From Chara braunii (taxonomy: Eukaryota; Streptophyta; Charophyceae; Charales; Characeae), in the NCBI GenBank assembly GCA_003427395.1, contig BFEA01000011.1, positions 872,608 to 897,410 on the forward strand: 24,803 nucleotides of DNA, written 5' to 3'. The stretch's first letter is position 1. Every line of letters begins with the position of its first letter. Positions 17,729 to 24,803 of the stretch are shown piece after piece. The position numbers and the translations under genes were made by a program. Under the pieces are notes generated by a model that saw nothing but the letters and a program-made list of their open reading frames with translations, did no database searches and was not told the origin of the DNA.

Positions 17729-18228
17729 TGCAATCAGACTCGTCTCATTCACACTTTTCATGTATGTAAACAGCAATGCAACAAACAGGCGACAATCACC
17801 CACTCAATACTCAGAGATATGGCTTCCAGATAAGAGTTCACTTTCAGCTGGCTATGGCGACTCAACGCCCTAACAACTCCCTGTTCACACACACTGGATC
17901 ACCCTGGATATCCCACACGCGTCACTCTGAACACTCGAACACACACACACACACACTTCCTACTAACTACAGCTATGGCAGCTATGGCTGCCTCTAACCT
18001 ATCGCTATACTAACTCCTCCTCTCTCGCCCATTGATTCCTCCGGGCTCATCTGCAGACCTCCTTGCACAAGTCGCTGTGGCAAAGCTTCCGCATGGCTCA
18101 CGCAGGAAATGAATGAATGGCTGGGCGCTGCCTCTTGATTTATACTTCAAAAACTCGTTGGTCTGCCCTTTGCCATCGTCCCATGGTGCTCACAGTCCCC
18201 CGTGGTACTTGCTGGACTGGACTGGGAC
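17729..18228 (-). repeat. Element D 5' LTR, lacking its first ~255 bases
   Basis: It aligns almost perfectly with 10031-10530 and then stops at GACTGGGAC (18228), where the 3' LTR goes on for another ~255 bases. The following base begins element B sequence. The missing piece would be the LTR's own 5' end (U3). It keeps a TATAAAT box on the minus strand at 18144-18138. Confidence 0.87.
18138..18144 (-). promoter_or_regulatory. TATA box of the D 5' LTR
   Basis: TATAAAT on the minus strand in the context GAAGTATAAATCAAGAGGCAGCGCC, shared with the lone D LTR at 9688-9682. Confidence 0.6.
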
Positions 18229-19530
18229 GATATTCAGCGGAGAGCGAGCCTTGATCACAATGGCAGCGGACTGGCAGGCCGACGCCGAGAATGGTAAAAT
18301 GGAAGAGAGTGAAAGCAAGATCGCTCTACTCCTCTCCCATTTCACGGATCTCCTGGCGACGTGCATTGCACAACAGGAGGACATCCACAGCCTCGACGAC
18401 GCGGTTCAGACACACAACCAGGCATTTGACCAAGTCAACAACCGCCTCCAGCAACTGGAACAAACCGTCGCCGCCCCTGTTGCCAGCTCCTCCAACACCT
18501 CCGATCGCCTCGAGGCATTGGAGATTGACGTCGGATCCCTCAAGGACGGCGTGCAGTTACAGCAAACCGCAACGCAACAGTTGGAGCAATGGATCTGTAC
18601 TGCCGCCATTCACTCGAGAGCGGAACAGCGCGAGACAACTCCAAAGTTCGATGGGCAGGAGATCTTCTGCGACTCGACGAAGACGGACCCGATTCCATGG
18701 TTCTGCAAGTTCGAGCTCAAGTTGCAGCTACACCGCGTCAGTGAGCACAAACATCACGCGTACTTATACTCCCGCTCGGGGGGCGCGTGCCAAGCATGGT
18801 TGGACAATCTCTTGTCCAAGTACGAGGTGGTAGCTGCCAACTTGTACACCAAGATCAGCTGGGATGATCTAAAGGCGGCGTGGCATAAGCGGTTCCAAGT
18901 AGAGTCGTCGGAGATCAAGGCAATGGACAAGTTGATGACCTTCGAACAAGGCACGCTGCCGAGTGTTGACTGGATTGCCGAGTACCAATGCTTGACATCC
19001 GTCCCAGACATTCAGATGGGCTTTAAGGCCGTCAAACACTACTTCATCTCGAGGTCGTGTCCGGCGTTCGGCAATGCCTTGACTCACGTCGAGGACACCC
19101 TGACGACAACGGCGGAGCTCTTCGACAAAGCCGCGCAGATTATTGTCATGAACAAGGAGGCTAAGAACCTCAACCGTTCGTCTGCGGCAGGTCCGAGAAG
19201 AGATCAGCATCGGCCGAAAGTGGCCGTGGTCGCGGCGGCAACGCCAACGGACCCTTCTAGCGAGGCCGTGTCTGCCAATGAAGGGGACTGACTCGCAGCC
19301 GGCCTCACGGTGGCCGCCCCAGCAACGGCCAAGGATGCGGCAAGACGAAGACAAACACCGCATCTATCCTCGGGCCCGCCACAGCAGCTCCATCCCCATG
19401 GTCCCACTATGGTCTCTCCGAACAGGCGTACAAAGCACACACGAGATTCCACTATTGTCTATGGTGTAACAGTGGTCTCCACGACACAGTGGGCTGCCCG
19501 TCAAAAGGCAAGGGCAAGTCGGAAAACTGA
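18229..19530 (+). pseudogene. Element B gag (capsid/nucleocapsid) with one frameshift
   Basis: It starts at the ATG 18260 (MAADWQADAENGKMEESESK). The open frame extends upstream to 18113 only because it runs through truncated D LTR sequence, so I reject that longer start. The N-terminus has two heptad-like coiled-coil stretches (FDQVNNRLQQLEQT, DRLEALEIDVGSLKDG). The capsid-like part follows (TPKFDGQEIFCDSTKTDPIPW, GGACQAWLDNLLSKYE, ISWDDLKAAWHKRFQ), parallel to A gag. The frame ends at TGA 19289-19291 after ANEGD. A one-base loss near 19280 puts the rest (SRPHGGRPSNGQG...PSPW) in another frame, which carries the CCHC knuckle CLWCNSGLHDTVGC and stops at 19528-19530. Confidence 0.85.
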
Positions 19531-19581
19531 GCGCCGCCGGGAGTGAATCGACCACACTCTCGATGCCTTCAGAACCGGTCG
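19521..19581 (+). promoter_or_regulatory. Degenerate -1 frameshift signal of element B
   Basis: Gag ends GAA AAC TGA (19522-19530), giving GGAAAAC where A has GGGAAAC; one G-to-A change spoils the canonical heptamer. Pol is again open in the -1 frame from CTG at 19527. A stem sits 11 bases on: GGGAGTG (19539-19545) with CACTCTC (19555-19561), seven pairs including one G-U, and a 9-nt loop as in A. Loop bases CGACC (19549-19553) could pair with GGTCG (19577-19581). Confidence 0.6.
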
Positions 19582-20677
19582 CTTCGCAGGTGACCGCCCT
19601 TCGTTCCAAGACACATGCGGAAGTCGATAGTCCTCTTCTATATTCTTATGAGGACTATGCTGCCCAGCTCGTTCCTACACATGCTCAAGGACAAGAAGTG
19701 TGTGCGGCATCTTCTCCGTCCGACAGCGGCGACTTATCGTCTTCAAGTGGTTTTTCATGGGATTTGGTGCGCGAGTTCAACGTAGAGGTATTGGACCCGC
19801 TCACGTCCGAGGATTTCGCATGGCTTCCTCTCCCGATCTCGAACCGCTTGCCGGGACCGCAATGCGCAGCGTTATGCGCTTATCTTCACACGTATTTATC
19901 CTTCTATGAACCACCAACTTCGTCAACGGATGACGAAGCTAGGGTGGGGGACATCCTTGCGTATGTTACCAAGGTGGCCCGTGAGTTTCGCAAGCAGCGG
20001 TATGATGACAACAACGCACCGCTCCTCTATGTCTGCATCCAAGTTGGGCAAGCGTCCTGCAACGCTTTGCTGGATAACGGCGCGTCTCACAATTTCATGA
20101 GCCAAGCCTTTATGCAAAGGGCTGGCCTTGGTGCACAAGTTTGGAGGAAGGCAAACCCGACGGCGATAAAGTTGGCGGACCGAAGGACGCAGCAACTTAT
20201 CGACCACTACATCGAGGCAGTACCAGTGTATTTCGCACCTCATGCATGCGAACCGGTGATGTTCAACATTTTGGACACGAACTTCGATATCATTTTGGGA
20301 ATGCCTTGGCTTGCAAGTGCGGATCAGACGGTCAACTTCCACCGGCGGACTCTTACCGTTCGGGACGCCTTTGACGCCAAAGTACCGTGTGCTATTCCTC
20401 TTCCACACCCTTCGATCCGGTGCCAAGTGGTGACGGCAAGTCGTTCCGGGCTACTCGCGCTTACAAGCAGCCCGACAAGATAGGCCTATGCTTCCTATGG
20501 ACCGTCGCGGTAGCCAATTCTTCCCCCACAGACTTGTCTTAGAACCCCTGTGTGGTGCGGTTGCTTGACTAGTTCACCGACATCTTCGAGTCACCTACCG
20601 GTGTGGTGCCGGATCGGCAGATCTCTCACGAGATCATTCCTGAGGCCGGTGTCGTGCCGCCGAAAGGCTGCAGTTAC
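19527..20677 (+). pseudogene. Element B pol: aspartic protease and pre-RT linker
   Basis: The frame enters from gag and continues through MPSEPVASQVTAL and a variable Ser-rich leader (SPSDSGDLSSSSGFSWDL). The protease core follows: PLLYVCIQVGQASCNALLDNGASHNFMSQ with D-N-G in place of D-S/T-G, and FDIILGMPWL. A one-base shift near 20440 (stop at 20481) moves the reading frame. The linker FRATRAYKQPDKIGLCFLW is then interrupted by TAG codons and reaches FTDIFESPTGVVPDRQISHEIIPE and VVPPKGCSY. The sequence parallels A's region before RT. Confidence 0.85.
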
Positions 20678-20908
20678 CACAGCTACGGCAACAGGCCGAC
20701 CGAGTACTTGGTACACTTCGTGTACTGCACTCACAAAGTTGACCGTTGGTTGACCCGTGCGGAACTCCAAGCAACAGCTCCAGATGTTCTCGCACACTAC
20801 GAACGCAAGATGCAAGGCAAGCTGGTATCTTCGGCTCCACGTCGCACCCGTGTACGTTCAGATCGTCAGCTTCGCCCTCGACCCAGCTTGACTTCAGAAG
20901 GAGGGGGG
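20678..20908 (+). pseudogene. Element B pol tail: chromodomain fused directly after the pre-RT linker
   Basis: Straight after PPKGCSY the same frame reads HSYGNRPTEYLVHFVYCTHKVDRWLTRAELQATAPDVLAHYERK, the chromodomain-like C-terminus seen in A (KYGNKPRQYK...DDTRWIS). RT, RNase H and integrase are all absent. Compared with A, about 2.6 kb has been removed and the frame is kept across the join near 20677-20690, where TAC/CTAC microhomology is present. The frame runs on through RQLRPRPSLTSEGGGG into the LTR without a stop at the usual place. Confidence 0.85.
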
Positions 20909-20910
20909 GG
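20896..20910 (+). other. Polypurine tract of element B
   Basis: AGAAGGAGGGGGGGG lies directly before the 3' LTR (CGTTACATG, probably once TGTTACATG). Confidence 0.85.
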
Positions 20911-20962
20911 CGTTACATGTTCCGCCTGCAACAGGCTGCACGGGCCTTTTCCAGGACCGTGC

Positions 20963-21055
20963 CGTTTTCAGCCTGAAAGCCTGAAAACGAGGGCCTACAG
21001 GCCCTGTGTCGTTTCAGCCTGAAAGCCTGAAAACAAGGGCCTACAGGCCCTGTGT
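20963..21055 (+). repeat. Two 46-47 bp tandem units in the B LTR U3
   Basis: CGTTTTCAGCCTGAAAGCC... ending AGGCCCTGTGT is repeated at 20963-21009 and 21010-21055, and a partial third copy starts at 21056. Each unit contains the inverted repeats TTTCAGCCTGAAA and GGGCCTACAGGCCC. Confidence 0.88.
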
Positions 21056-21285
21056 CGTTTCAGCCTAAAACAGGGCCCTCCAAGCCCTGAGTCTTTTCAG
21101 CCTGAAACGGAGGGCCATTTTCAGGCCCTCATAACATCCACCTGCCCTGAAACTTAGGCACCAGACCAGGGTTTTAGCACAGTCCATTTTGGGCCTGTTT
21201 TCAAGCCGACCCTTGTTTGAGCTTCAACGCCAGGGTCTGGCACGTTTCGGCATTGGCAAGAGCAGCCTCCTGGACGGGCCAGCAC

Positions 21286-21293
21286 TATATATG
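21286..21293 (+). promoter_or_regulatory. TATA box of the B 3' LTR
   Basis: TATATATG in agcactatatatgactg, at the position homologous to TATATAA at 8273-8279 in the 5' LTR. Confidence 0.6.
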
Positions 21294-22118
21294 ACTGCCC
21301 CCCCCTGCAGGCTGCAGGTAGTTCATAGGGACTTCCCGGGCACTTCGCGTGCAGTTCAAGAGGCGGGAGGTAGTCTTCAGGATTCGGCAGCAGCACTCTG
21401 GAGGAGCGCTGCAGTAGTAGTAGTCACGCTAGCAGTAGTCTTCAGCGTTGGGCGCTATTAGGAGTTGTACTAGAGAGAGAGAGAGAGAGATTGGGGGGAG
21501 GCCAGGGAGACTTACCTGCAGCGCCATAGCTCCAGCTTCGTCTTCGAGGTACCTGCAGCACAGCGCCATCTTCACAGGTTAGTACCTGGCACATGAGAGA
21601 GAGAGTGTTACATACTTCAATGAGTATGGGCAGAACCAAAGATCAACCAATGTAGGATGAGCATATATGCAGCGGAAGTCTGATAAACGGACTGACTCAC
21701 ATAGACTGACTCACACGGACTGACTCAAGAATCACTCCACACACATACAATCGTGAGATGGTGGGGTCTGGGCCAAGCATAGACGATGCCCAGACCTCGT
21801 ATACGCATACACAAATGAGAGGTAGGAGGAGAGACGAAGGAGGTGGGGGGAGGTAGACAGCACCGAAGGTCACCGAGATAGAATCTGATAGGTCACCGAT
21901 ATGGTAGTCCAAAATGTCATCCAACAAGATCAAAATGTCGAGGACCATAGGTCACCAATGTCGGGGCTACAGAGTCCAAATGTAATCGGTGTCCGAACGG
22001 TGATGTCGCCAAGTATTAACCCCAACGATCTCCAAGTCTCCAATCTGGTAAGTACCACAGTCTCATACCACCGAAGTCCAATACTGATCTTTGTCCAACT
22101 AGTATAAGTCTCCAATCT

Positions 22119-22220
22119 GAAGAAGAAGAAGAAGAAGAAGAATCTGAAGAAGAAGAAGAAGAAGAAGAAGAAGAAGAAGAAGAATCTGAAGAAGAAGAAG
22201 AAGAAGAAGACGAAGAAGGA
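22119..22220. repeat. (GAA)n microsatellite in the C LTR
   Basis: About 100 bases of GAA repeats, broken by two TCT triplets and ending in variant units. It reads (TTC)n on the element's sense strand, and gives the Ser- or Leu-only open frames there. Confidence 0.97.
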
Positions 22221-22491
22221 GCTGAGGAGGAGAGAGAGAGAGAGAGGGGACTGGCGAGGGGAGGGAGGAGAGAGGCCTCCAACCCCGATACCTCAGGCGG
22301 CTATGGCCGCCGGCACACCCAGTCGCCGCTGCTGCTGCTCGCCCGCTGCTCACCCGCTGCTGCGCTAATGCTGCGCTGCTGCTCCTCGCTGCTCCTGCGC
22401 TAAACTTAGCGCCAGCGCTGTCTCGCGCTGTACCATACCGTACCGGTAGAATGCCGGTAGGTCGATGCCTCGAAGTGGGGCCGGACCGGTT

Positions 22492-22498
22492 CTTTATA
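22492..22498 (-). promoter_or_regulatory. TATA box of the C LTR
   Basis: TATAAAG on the minus strand, in the context CACCGGTATAAAGAACCGG, about 260 bases into the LTR. Confidence 0.65.
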
Positions 22499-22545
22499 CC
22501 GGTGGGCAGAGGCCGGCCTCACTGCCGCGAGGCCTGGCCGTGCTT

Positions 22546-22636
22546 TGAACCGTCCAGATGGACGGTTCAGCCCCAACCGGCGGGCGGCAGCCTCAAGAGC
22601 GCCGCCAGGCCCAAACGGTAATGTCGTTTGGGCCTG
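22546..22636. repeat. Two perfect inverted repeats in the C LTR U3
   Basis: TGAACCGTCCA and TGGACGGTTCA (22546-22556, 22559-22569) form an 11-bp palindrome with a 2-base centre. CAGGCCCAAACG and CGTTTGGGCCTG (22606-22617, 22625-22636) form a 12-bp inverted repeat with a 7-base loop. Both lie upstream of the TATA box on the sense strand. Confidence 0.9.
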
Positions 22637-22760
22637 CCCGTCGGGTCTGGTCCAAGGTGAGGCCTTTATGGCCTGTAGTACCCCAAGGTCGGGCCTTTAG
22701 GCCCTGCTGTGTCCCTCTAGCCCTAAGTCGGGTCCTACCTGGCGTCGAAGATGTAACACA

Positions 22761-22773
22761 CTCCCCCTCTTAA
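22761..22773 (-). other. Polypurine tract of element C
   Basis: On the minus strand TTAAGAGGGGGAG lies two bases before the LTR start and ten bases after the pol stop (TAG at 22783-22785). Confidence 0.8.
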
Positions 22774-22782
22774 AAGACCGAG

Positions 22783-24201
22783 CTACCTGCGAGGGCGAAG
22801 TTGTCTGTCCGATACCGGGGTGGGTCGGGCGGGACGAGCTGCGTCCTTAGCAAGGCGTCGCTTCTCATAGTCGGCGAAGATGAGGGGTGCAGAAGTCTGC
22901 AAATCTGTATTGGAGATCCACCGAGTGTCATCCGGCGCACATTGCTTGAATGTGACTTTGTACTGCCTTGGCTTGTTACCATACTTGCGGTGCGCGAGGA
23001 CTTGGTCCACTTCCTGATGTCCGTCCATGGAGGGCGGATCCTGTGATCGACGTCCGGGAAACTCGTCATTTGAAGGTGGCGTGTAGATGGCCAGCTTCGA
23101 TGCGTGGAAGACCCGATGCACTGTCAGGTGCGGTGGAATGTTGATCACGAAGGAAGGACCTGCGGGATCGTCTCCAACGGCAGAAGTGACTTCCCATGGT
23201 CCGAACCATTTCGGAAGGAGTTTGTGCGAAACGTCCTGCTCGAGCGCAAATTCCTCAGGGAGGACCCAAACAAGGTCTCCCTCGCGGAANGGACATGGAA
23301 GTCGACGTCGGTTAGCTTGCTGCTGAATGCGAATCTGAGCCTTTTGCATATTTGCGCGGGCTTTGATCAGCAAGTCCCGGTACTTCCGGACGGAAGCGGG
23401 AGAGCAAGGGACGTCTATGTCGGCAGCTTGTGGCAAAAGGAGATCAGCGAAGATCCGTGCTTTCTCTCCACCATGATGTAGCTCAAATGGTGTGACGCAG
23501 ATTGCCGGGTGCACCGAAGTGTTGTAGGCGAACTCAATGTCCGGAAGCCGGTCAACCCAGTCTTTCTGGTCGGGGCGGATGAGCATACGCAACATCATCT
23601 GAGCGGTCTGGTGCCCTCGTTCCATCTGACCATCCGTCTGCGGGTGCCGAGCCGAGCTCGGTTTCATTGTCGTACCGGACTCAGCCATGAGGGAAGTCCA
23701 AAAGGCTGACATGAAACGAGTATCTCGGTCGCTCACTATGTCTTCCGGAACACCTTGGTTGGTAATCCAACCGGTGTGCAAGAGTCGTGCGAGCTCAGGC
23801 GCTGCAGCATGATACTTACAAGGAAGNAAGCGAGCATACTTGCTCAAACGGTCAACGACCGTGAGAATACCGTCATGGCCGTGGCGATCGCGGGGAAACG
23901 GGCCTGTCACGTCCATAGCAATGGAGAGGCGTGGTGCCCGAGGAATCGGCAACGGTTTCAGTTCGCCGAAGGGGACTCGAGATCGACCCTTGTTTCGGTG
24001 GCAAACTGCACATGACTCAATGTACCTCGTGACGTCATGAAGGACGTCGGGCCAGTGAAAACGCTGGCGGAGGCGTGCTAGTGTGCGGTTCACGCCAAGG
24101 TGTGCCGAAAGTCGTGCGTCGTGGAATTCACCGAGAAGACGAGTCCGTAAGATGCGATCTTGGGGCACAACTAACAAGTCCTTTCCTCTCGTATGAAAGA
24201 A
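22783..24201 (-). CDS. Element C pol, 3' part: integrase and chromodomain
   Basis: One unbroken frame. From HTRGKDLLVVPQDRIL it passes the integrase zinc finger (HDARLSAH, CAVC) and the DDE core: D in MDVTGPFP, D in VSDRDTRF, E in TDGQMERGHQ. The GDLVWVLPEEF barrel, HRVFHASKLAIY and the chromodomain-like VDQVLAHRKYGNKPRQYKVTF...DDTRWISNTDL follow, ending RQLRPRR-TAG. This is the best preserved integrase in the window. Two residues are unreadable because of n at 23290 and 23827. The chromodomain has Phe where heterochromatin-binding chromodomains usually have the cage Trp of VKWKG. As part of a polyprotein it has no start codon of its own. Confidence 0.88.
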   Translation of the reverse strand, partial: FFHTRGKDLLVVPQDRILRTRLLGEFHDARLSAHLGVNRTLARLRQRFHWPDVLHDVTRYIESCAVCHRNKGRSRVPFGELKPLPIPRAPRLSIAMDVTGPFPRDRHGHDGILTVVDRLSKYARXLPCKYHAAAPELARLLHTGWITNQGVPEDIVSDRDTRFMSAFWTSLMAESGTTMKPSSARHPQTDGQMERGHQTAQMMLRMLIRPDQKDWVDRLPDIEFAYNTSVHPAICVTPFELHHGGEKARIFADLLLPQAADIDVPCSPASVRKYRDLLIKARANMQKAQIRIQQQANRRRLPCXFREGDLVWVLPEEFALEQDVSHKLLPKWFGPWEVTSAVGDDPAGPSFVINIPPHLTVHRVFHASKLAIYTPPSNDEFPGRRSQDPPSMDGHQEVDQVLAHRKYGNKPRQYKVTFKQCAPDDTRWISNTDLQTSAPLIFADYEKRRLAKDAARPARPTPVSDRQLRPRR

Positions 24202-24803
24202 GGAACCCGTCGGAAATCCGATAGTGGCTAGCCGGCGGGTGATCCGATGAAAGCTCCGCGTAAAGCTCAGAGTAAGTCGGATCGGACTTGTAGCCTTTGA
24301 CGAAATACTGCTGCAGATCGTCACCGAGGTCGAATGCCGTGGTCACAATGGCACAAAAGTCGGCCGTCGTGAGAGGGCGTCCGCAGCTCGATTGGCGGGA
24401 CCGGAAATGTGGCACGGGTCAAAATTGAACTGGTCGATGTAATACATCCATCGACCGATCGTGCTAGTGACCGTGTCTTGCGTTTTATAAAAGGTCAACG
24501 GATTGTTGTCCGTATTCCATTTGAAACGCCGCCGACCGAGAAGAAAGTGGCGCCACCGTTTGAGAACGGTGAAGAACGCGAGTAGCTCTTTCTTCCTAGC
24601 GTCGTCGAGAGTGTTGACAAGAGGCACCTTTTGGGAGAAATACTCAACTGGATGCCAACACCGCACCAATACCGTATCCCGAAGCGTCTGTAGTCACTTG
24701 GGTGGGTAGGGTGGGGTCGTATATACGGAGGGCAGGTGCGGCTTGCATCGCTGCCTTCAACGTACTGAACGCGCCACGGGCTGCGTCGTCGAACTCGAAG
24801 GGC
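24195..24803 (-). pseudogene. Element C pol: RNase H and tether, broken
   Basis: From the right edge the frame reads FDDAARGAFSTLKAAMQ, then VTTDASGYGIGAVL with the RNase H catalytic Asp. About 23 bases found in A (the EQHDGVD segment) are missing near 24654-24662. Reading goes on in another frame as WHPVEYFSQKVPLVNTLDDARKKELLAFFTVLKRWRHFLLGRRRF, TDNNPLTFYKTQDTVTSTIGRWMYYIDQF and AADALSRRP. A one-base loss near 24355 and a compensating change near 24200 shift the tether region (AIVTTAFDLGDDLQQYF...HYRISDGFLL) out of and back into frame. The element extends beyond the window. Confidence 0.83.

Larger units (their letters stand above)
10031..18228 (-). mobile_element. Element D: second chromovirus family, 5' LTR truncated
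   Basis: Reading right to left: truncated 5' LTR (18228-17729), PBS (17727-17716), 1.2-kb leader, gag (16510-14607), protease, RT, RNase H, integrase and chromodomain (14399-10929), short 3' noncoding, 3' LTR (10785-10031). Its proteins are clearly distinct from A, B and C: the protease has DSGAT, gag is Lys/Glu-rich, and the RT region is [12 protein letters not shown]. Gag and pol carry at least four in-frame stops and four frameshifts, so it is dead. The two LTRs remain very alike, which argues for a modest age. Confidence 0.9.
8078..21605 (+). mobile_element. Element B: internally deleted chromovirus, interrupted by D and flanked by A and C insertions
   Basis: The pieces lie in the correct order and orientation for one element: LTR remnant (8078-9158), PBS and leader (9161-9269), gag and protease (18229-20677), truncated pol 3' end with PPT (20678-20910) and 3' LTR (20911-21605). 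D and an older D-family LTR fill 9270-18228. A interrupts the 5' LTR about 162 bases from its start, and C interrupts the 3' LTR at 21605. The two LTR pieces look roughly 90% alike with indels, so B is older than A. That 8078-9269 and 18229-21605 belong to one insertion is inferred; they could be two relatives. Confidence 0.65.
20911..21605 (+). repeat. Element B 3' LTR, first ~695 bases, split by element C
   Basis: It starts after the PPT and matches the 5' LTR piece from 21072 onward. It carries 46-47 base tandem units (20963-21055), a TATATATG box and a GA microsatellite (about 21472-21490). It ends in ...CATGAGAGAGAGAG at 21605, where C begins with TGTTACAT. The rest is predicted to lie beyond C, to the right of the window. 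Confidence 0.88.
21606..22758 (-). repeat. Element C 3' LTR (1153 bp)
   Basis: Perfect 8-base terminal inverted repeats TGTTACAT (21606-21613) and ATGTAACA (22751-22758) define it. On the minus strand its U3 holds two strong hairpins and a TATAAAG box, followed by a CG-rich region. The (TTC)n tract and GA-rich stretch (22119-22252) and the LTR end come last. No ORF of note. Confidence 0.9.
21606..24803 (-). mobile_element. Element C: chromovirus, 3' half within the window
   Basis: It reads right to left: RNase H (from the edge to about 24352), integrase and chromodomain (to 22783), PPT, and 3' LTR (22758-21606). The pol proteins resemble those of A closely (integrase motifs nearly identical), but the LTR is of another type. 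It lies inside the B 3' LTR; the flanking gagag (21601-21605) is the expected target duplication. The copy has a short deletion in RNase H and a pair of frameshifts, while integrase-chromodomain is intact apart from ambiguous bases. Confidence 0.88.

Noticed and set aside
22016-22353. Ser-rich and Leu-rich open frames
   Set aside because: Translations of the (GAA)n/(TTC)n microsatellite in the C LTR.

Overview
The window is a nested cluster of plant-type LTR retrotransposons of the Ty3/Gypsy chromovirus kind. I see no convincing host gene, no tRNA or rRNA gene and no CRISPR array. Eukaryotic origin is shown by the gag/protease/RT/RNase H/integrase/chromodomain order, initiator-Met-tRNA-type primer binding sites (TGGTATCRGAGC), polypurine tracts and roughly 0.75-1.2 kb LTRs with TATA boxes. 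A land plant or streptophyte alga fits. A large charophyte genome such as Chara is my guess only.

Four elements are recognisable. Element A (minus strand, 1-8077) has a partial 3' LTR at the left edge, chromodomain and integrase (221-1903), RNase H and RT (1904-2875), protease (to 4196), gag (4193-5773), a repeat-rich leader, a PBS (6854-6865) and a 5' LTR (6869-8077). Element B (plus strand) is best read as the host of the nest: 5' LTR remnant 8078-9158, PBS and leader 9161-9269, gag-protease 18229-20677, then an in-frame internal deletion fusing the pre-RT stretch to the chromodomain, a PPT, and a 3' LTR 20911-21605. Element D (minus strand, 10031-18228) is a second chromovirus family. It lies beside an older lone LTR of its own family (9270-10030) and its 5' LTR is cut at 18228. 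Element C (minus strand, 21606 to beyond the right edge) sits in B's 3' LTR; its internal proteins resemble A's but its LTR differs.

Every pol gene is broken by stops, frameshifts or deletions, so the copies look inactive, though two elements keep an informative gag-pol junction. In A the gag stop follows directly on a GGGAAAC heptamer. Pol is open in the -1 frame, and a GC-rich stem-loop with a 9-nt loop lies just downstream. B keeps the same layout with a differently sequenced but still paired stem. This looks like programmed -1 frameshifting, whereas many plant chromoviruses have a single gag-pol ORF.

Assembly caution: 7417-7452 is a back-to-back Nextera mosaic-end (mate-pair junction) adapter, and single ambiguous bases (n) occur only in elements A and C. 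Sequence in the A 5' LTR and the breakpoint near 18228 should therefore not be taken as native without read support.
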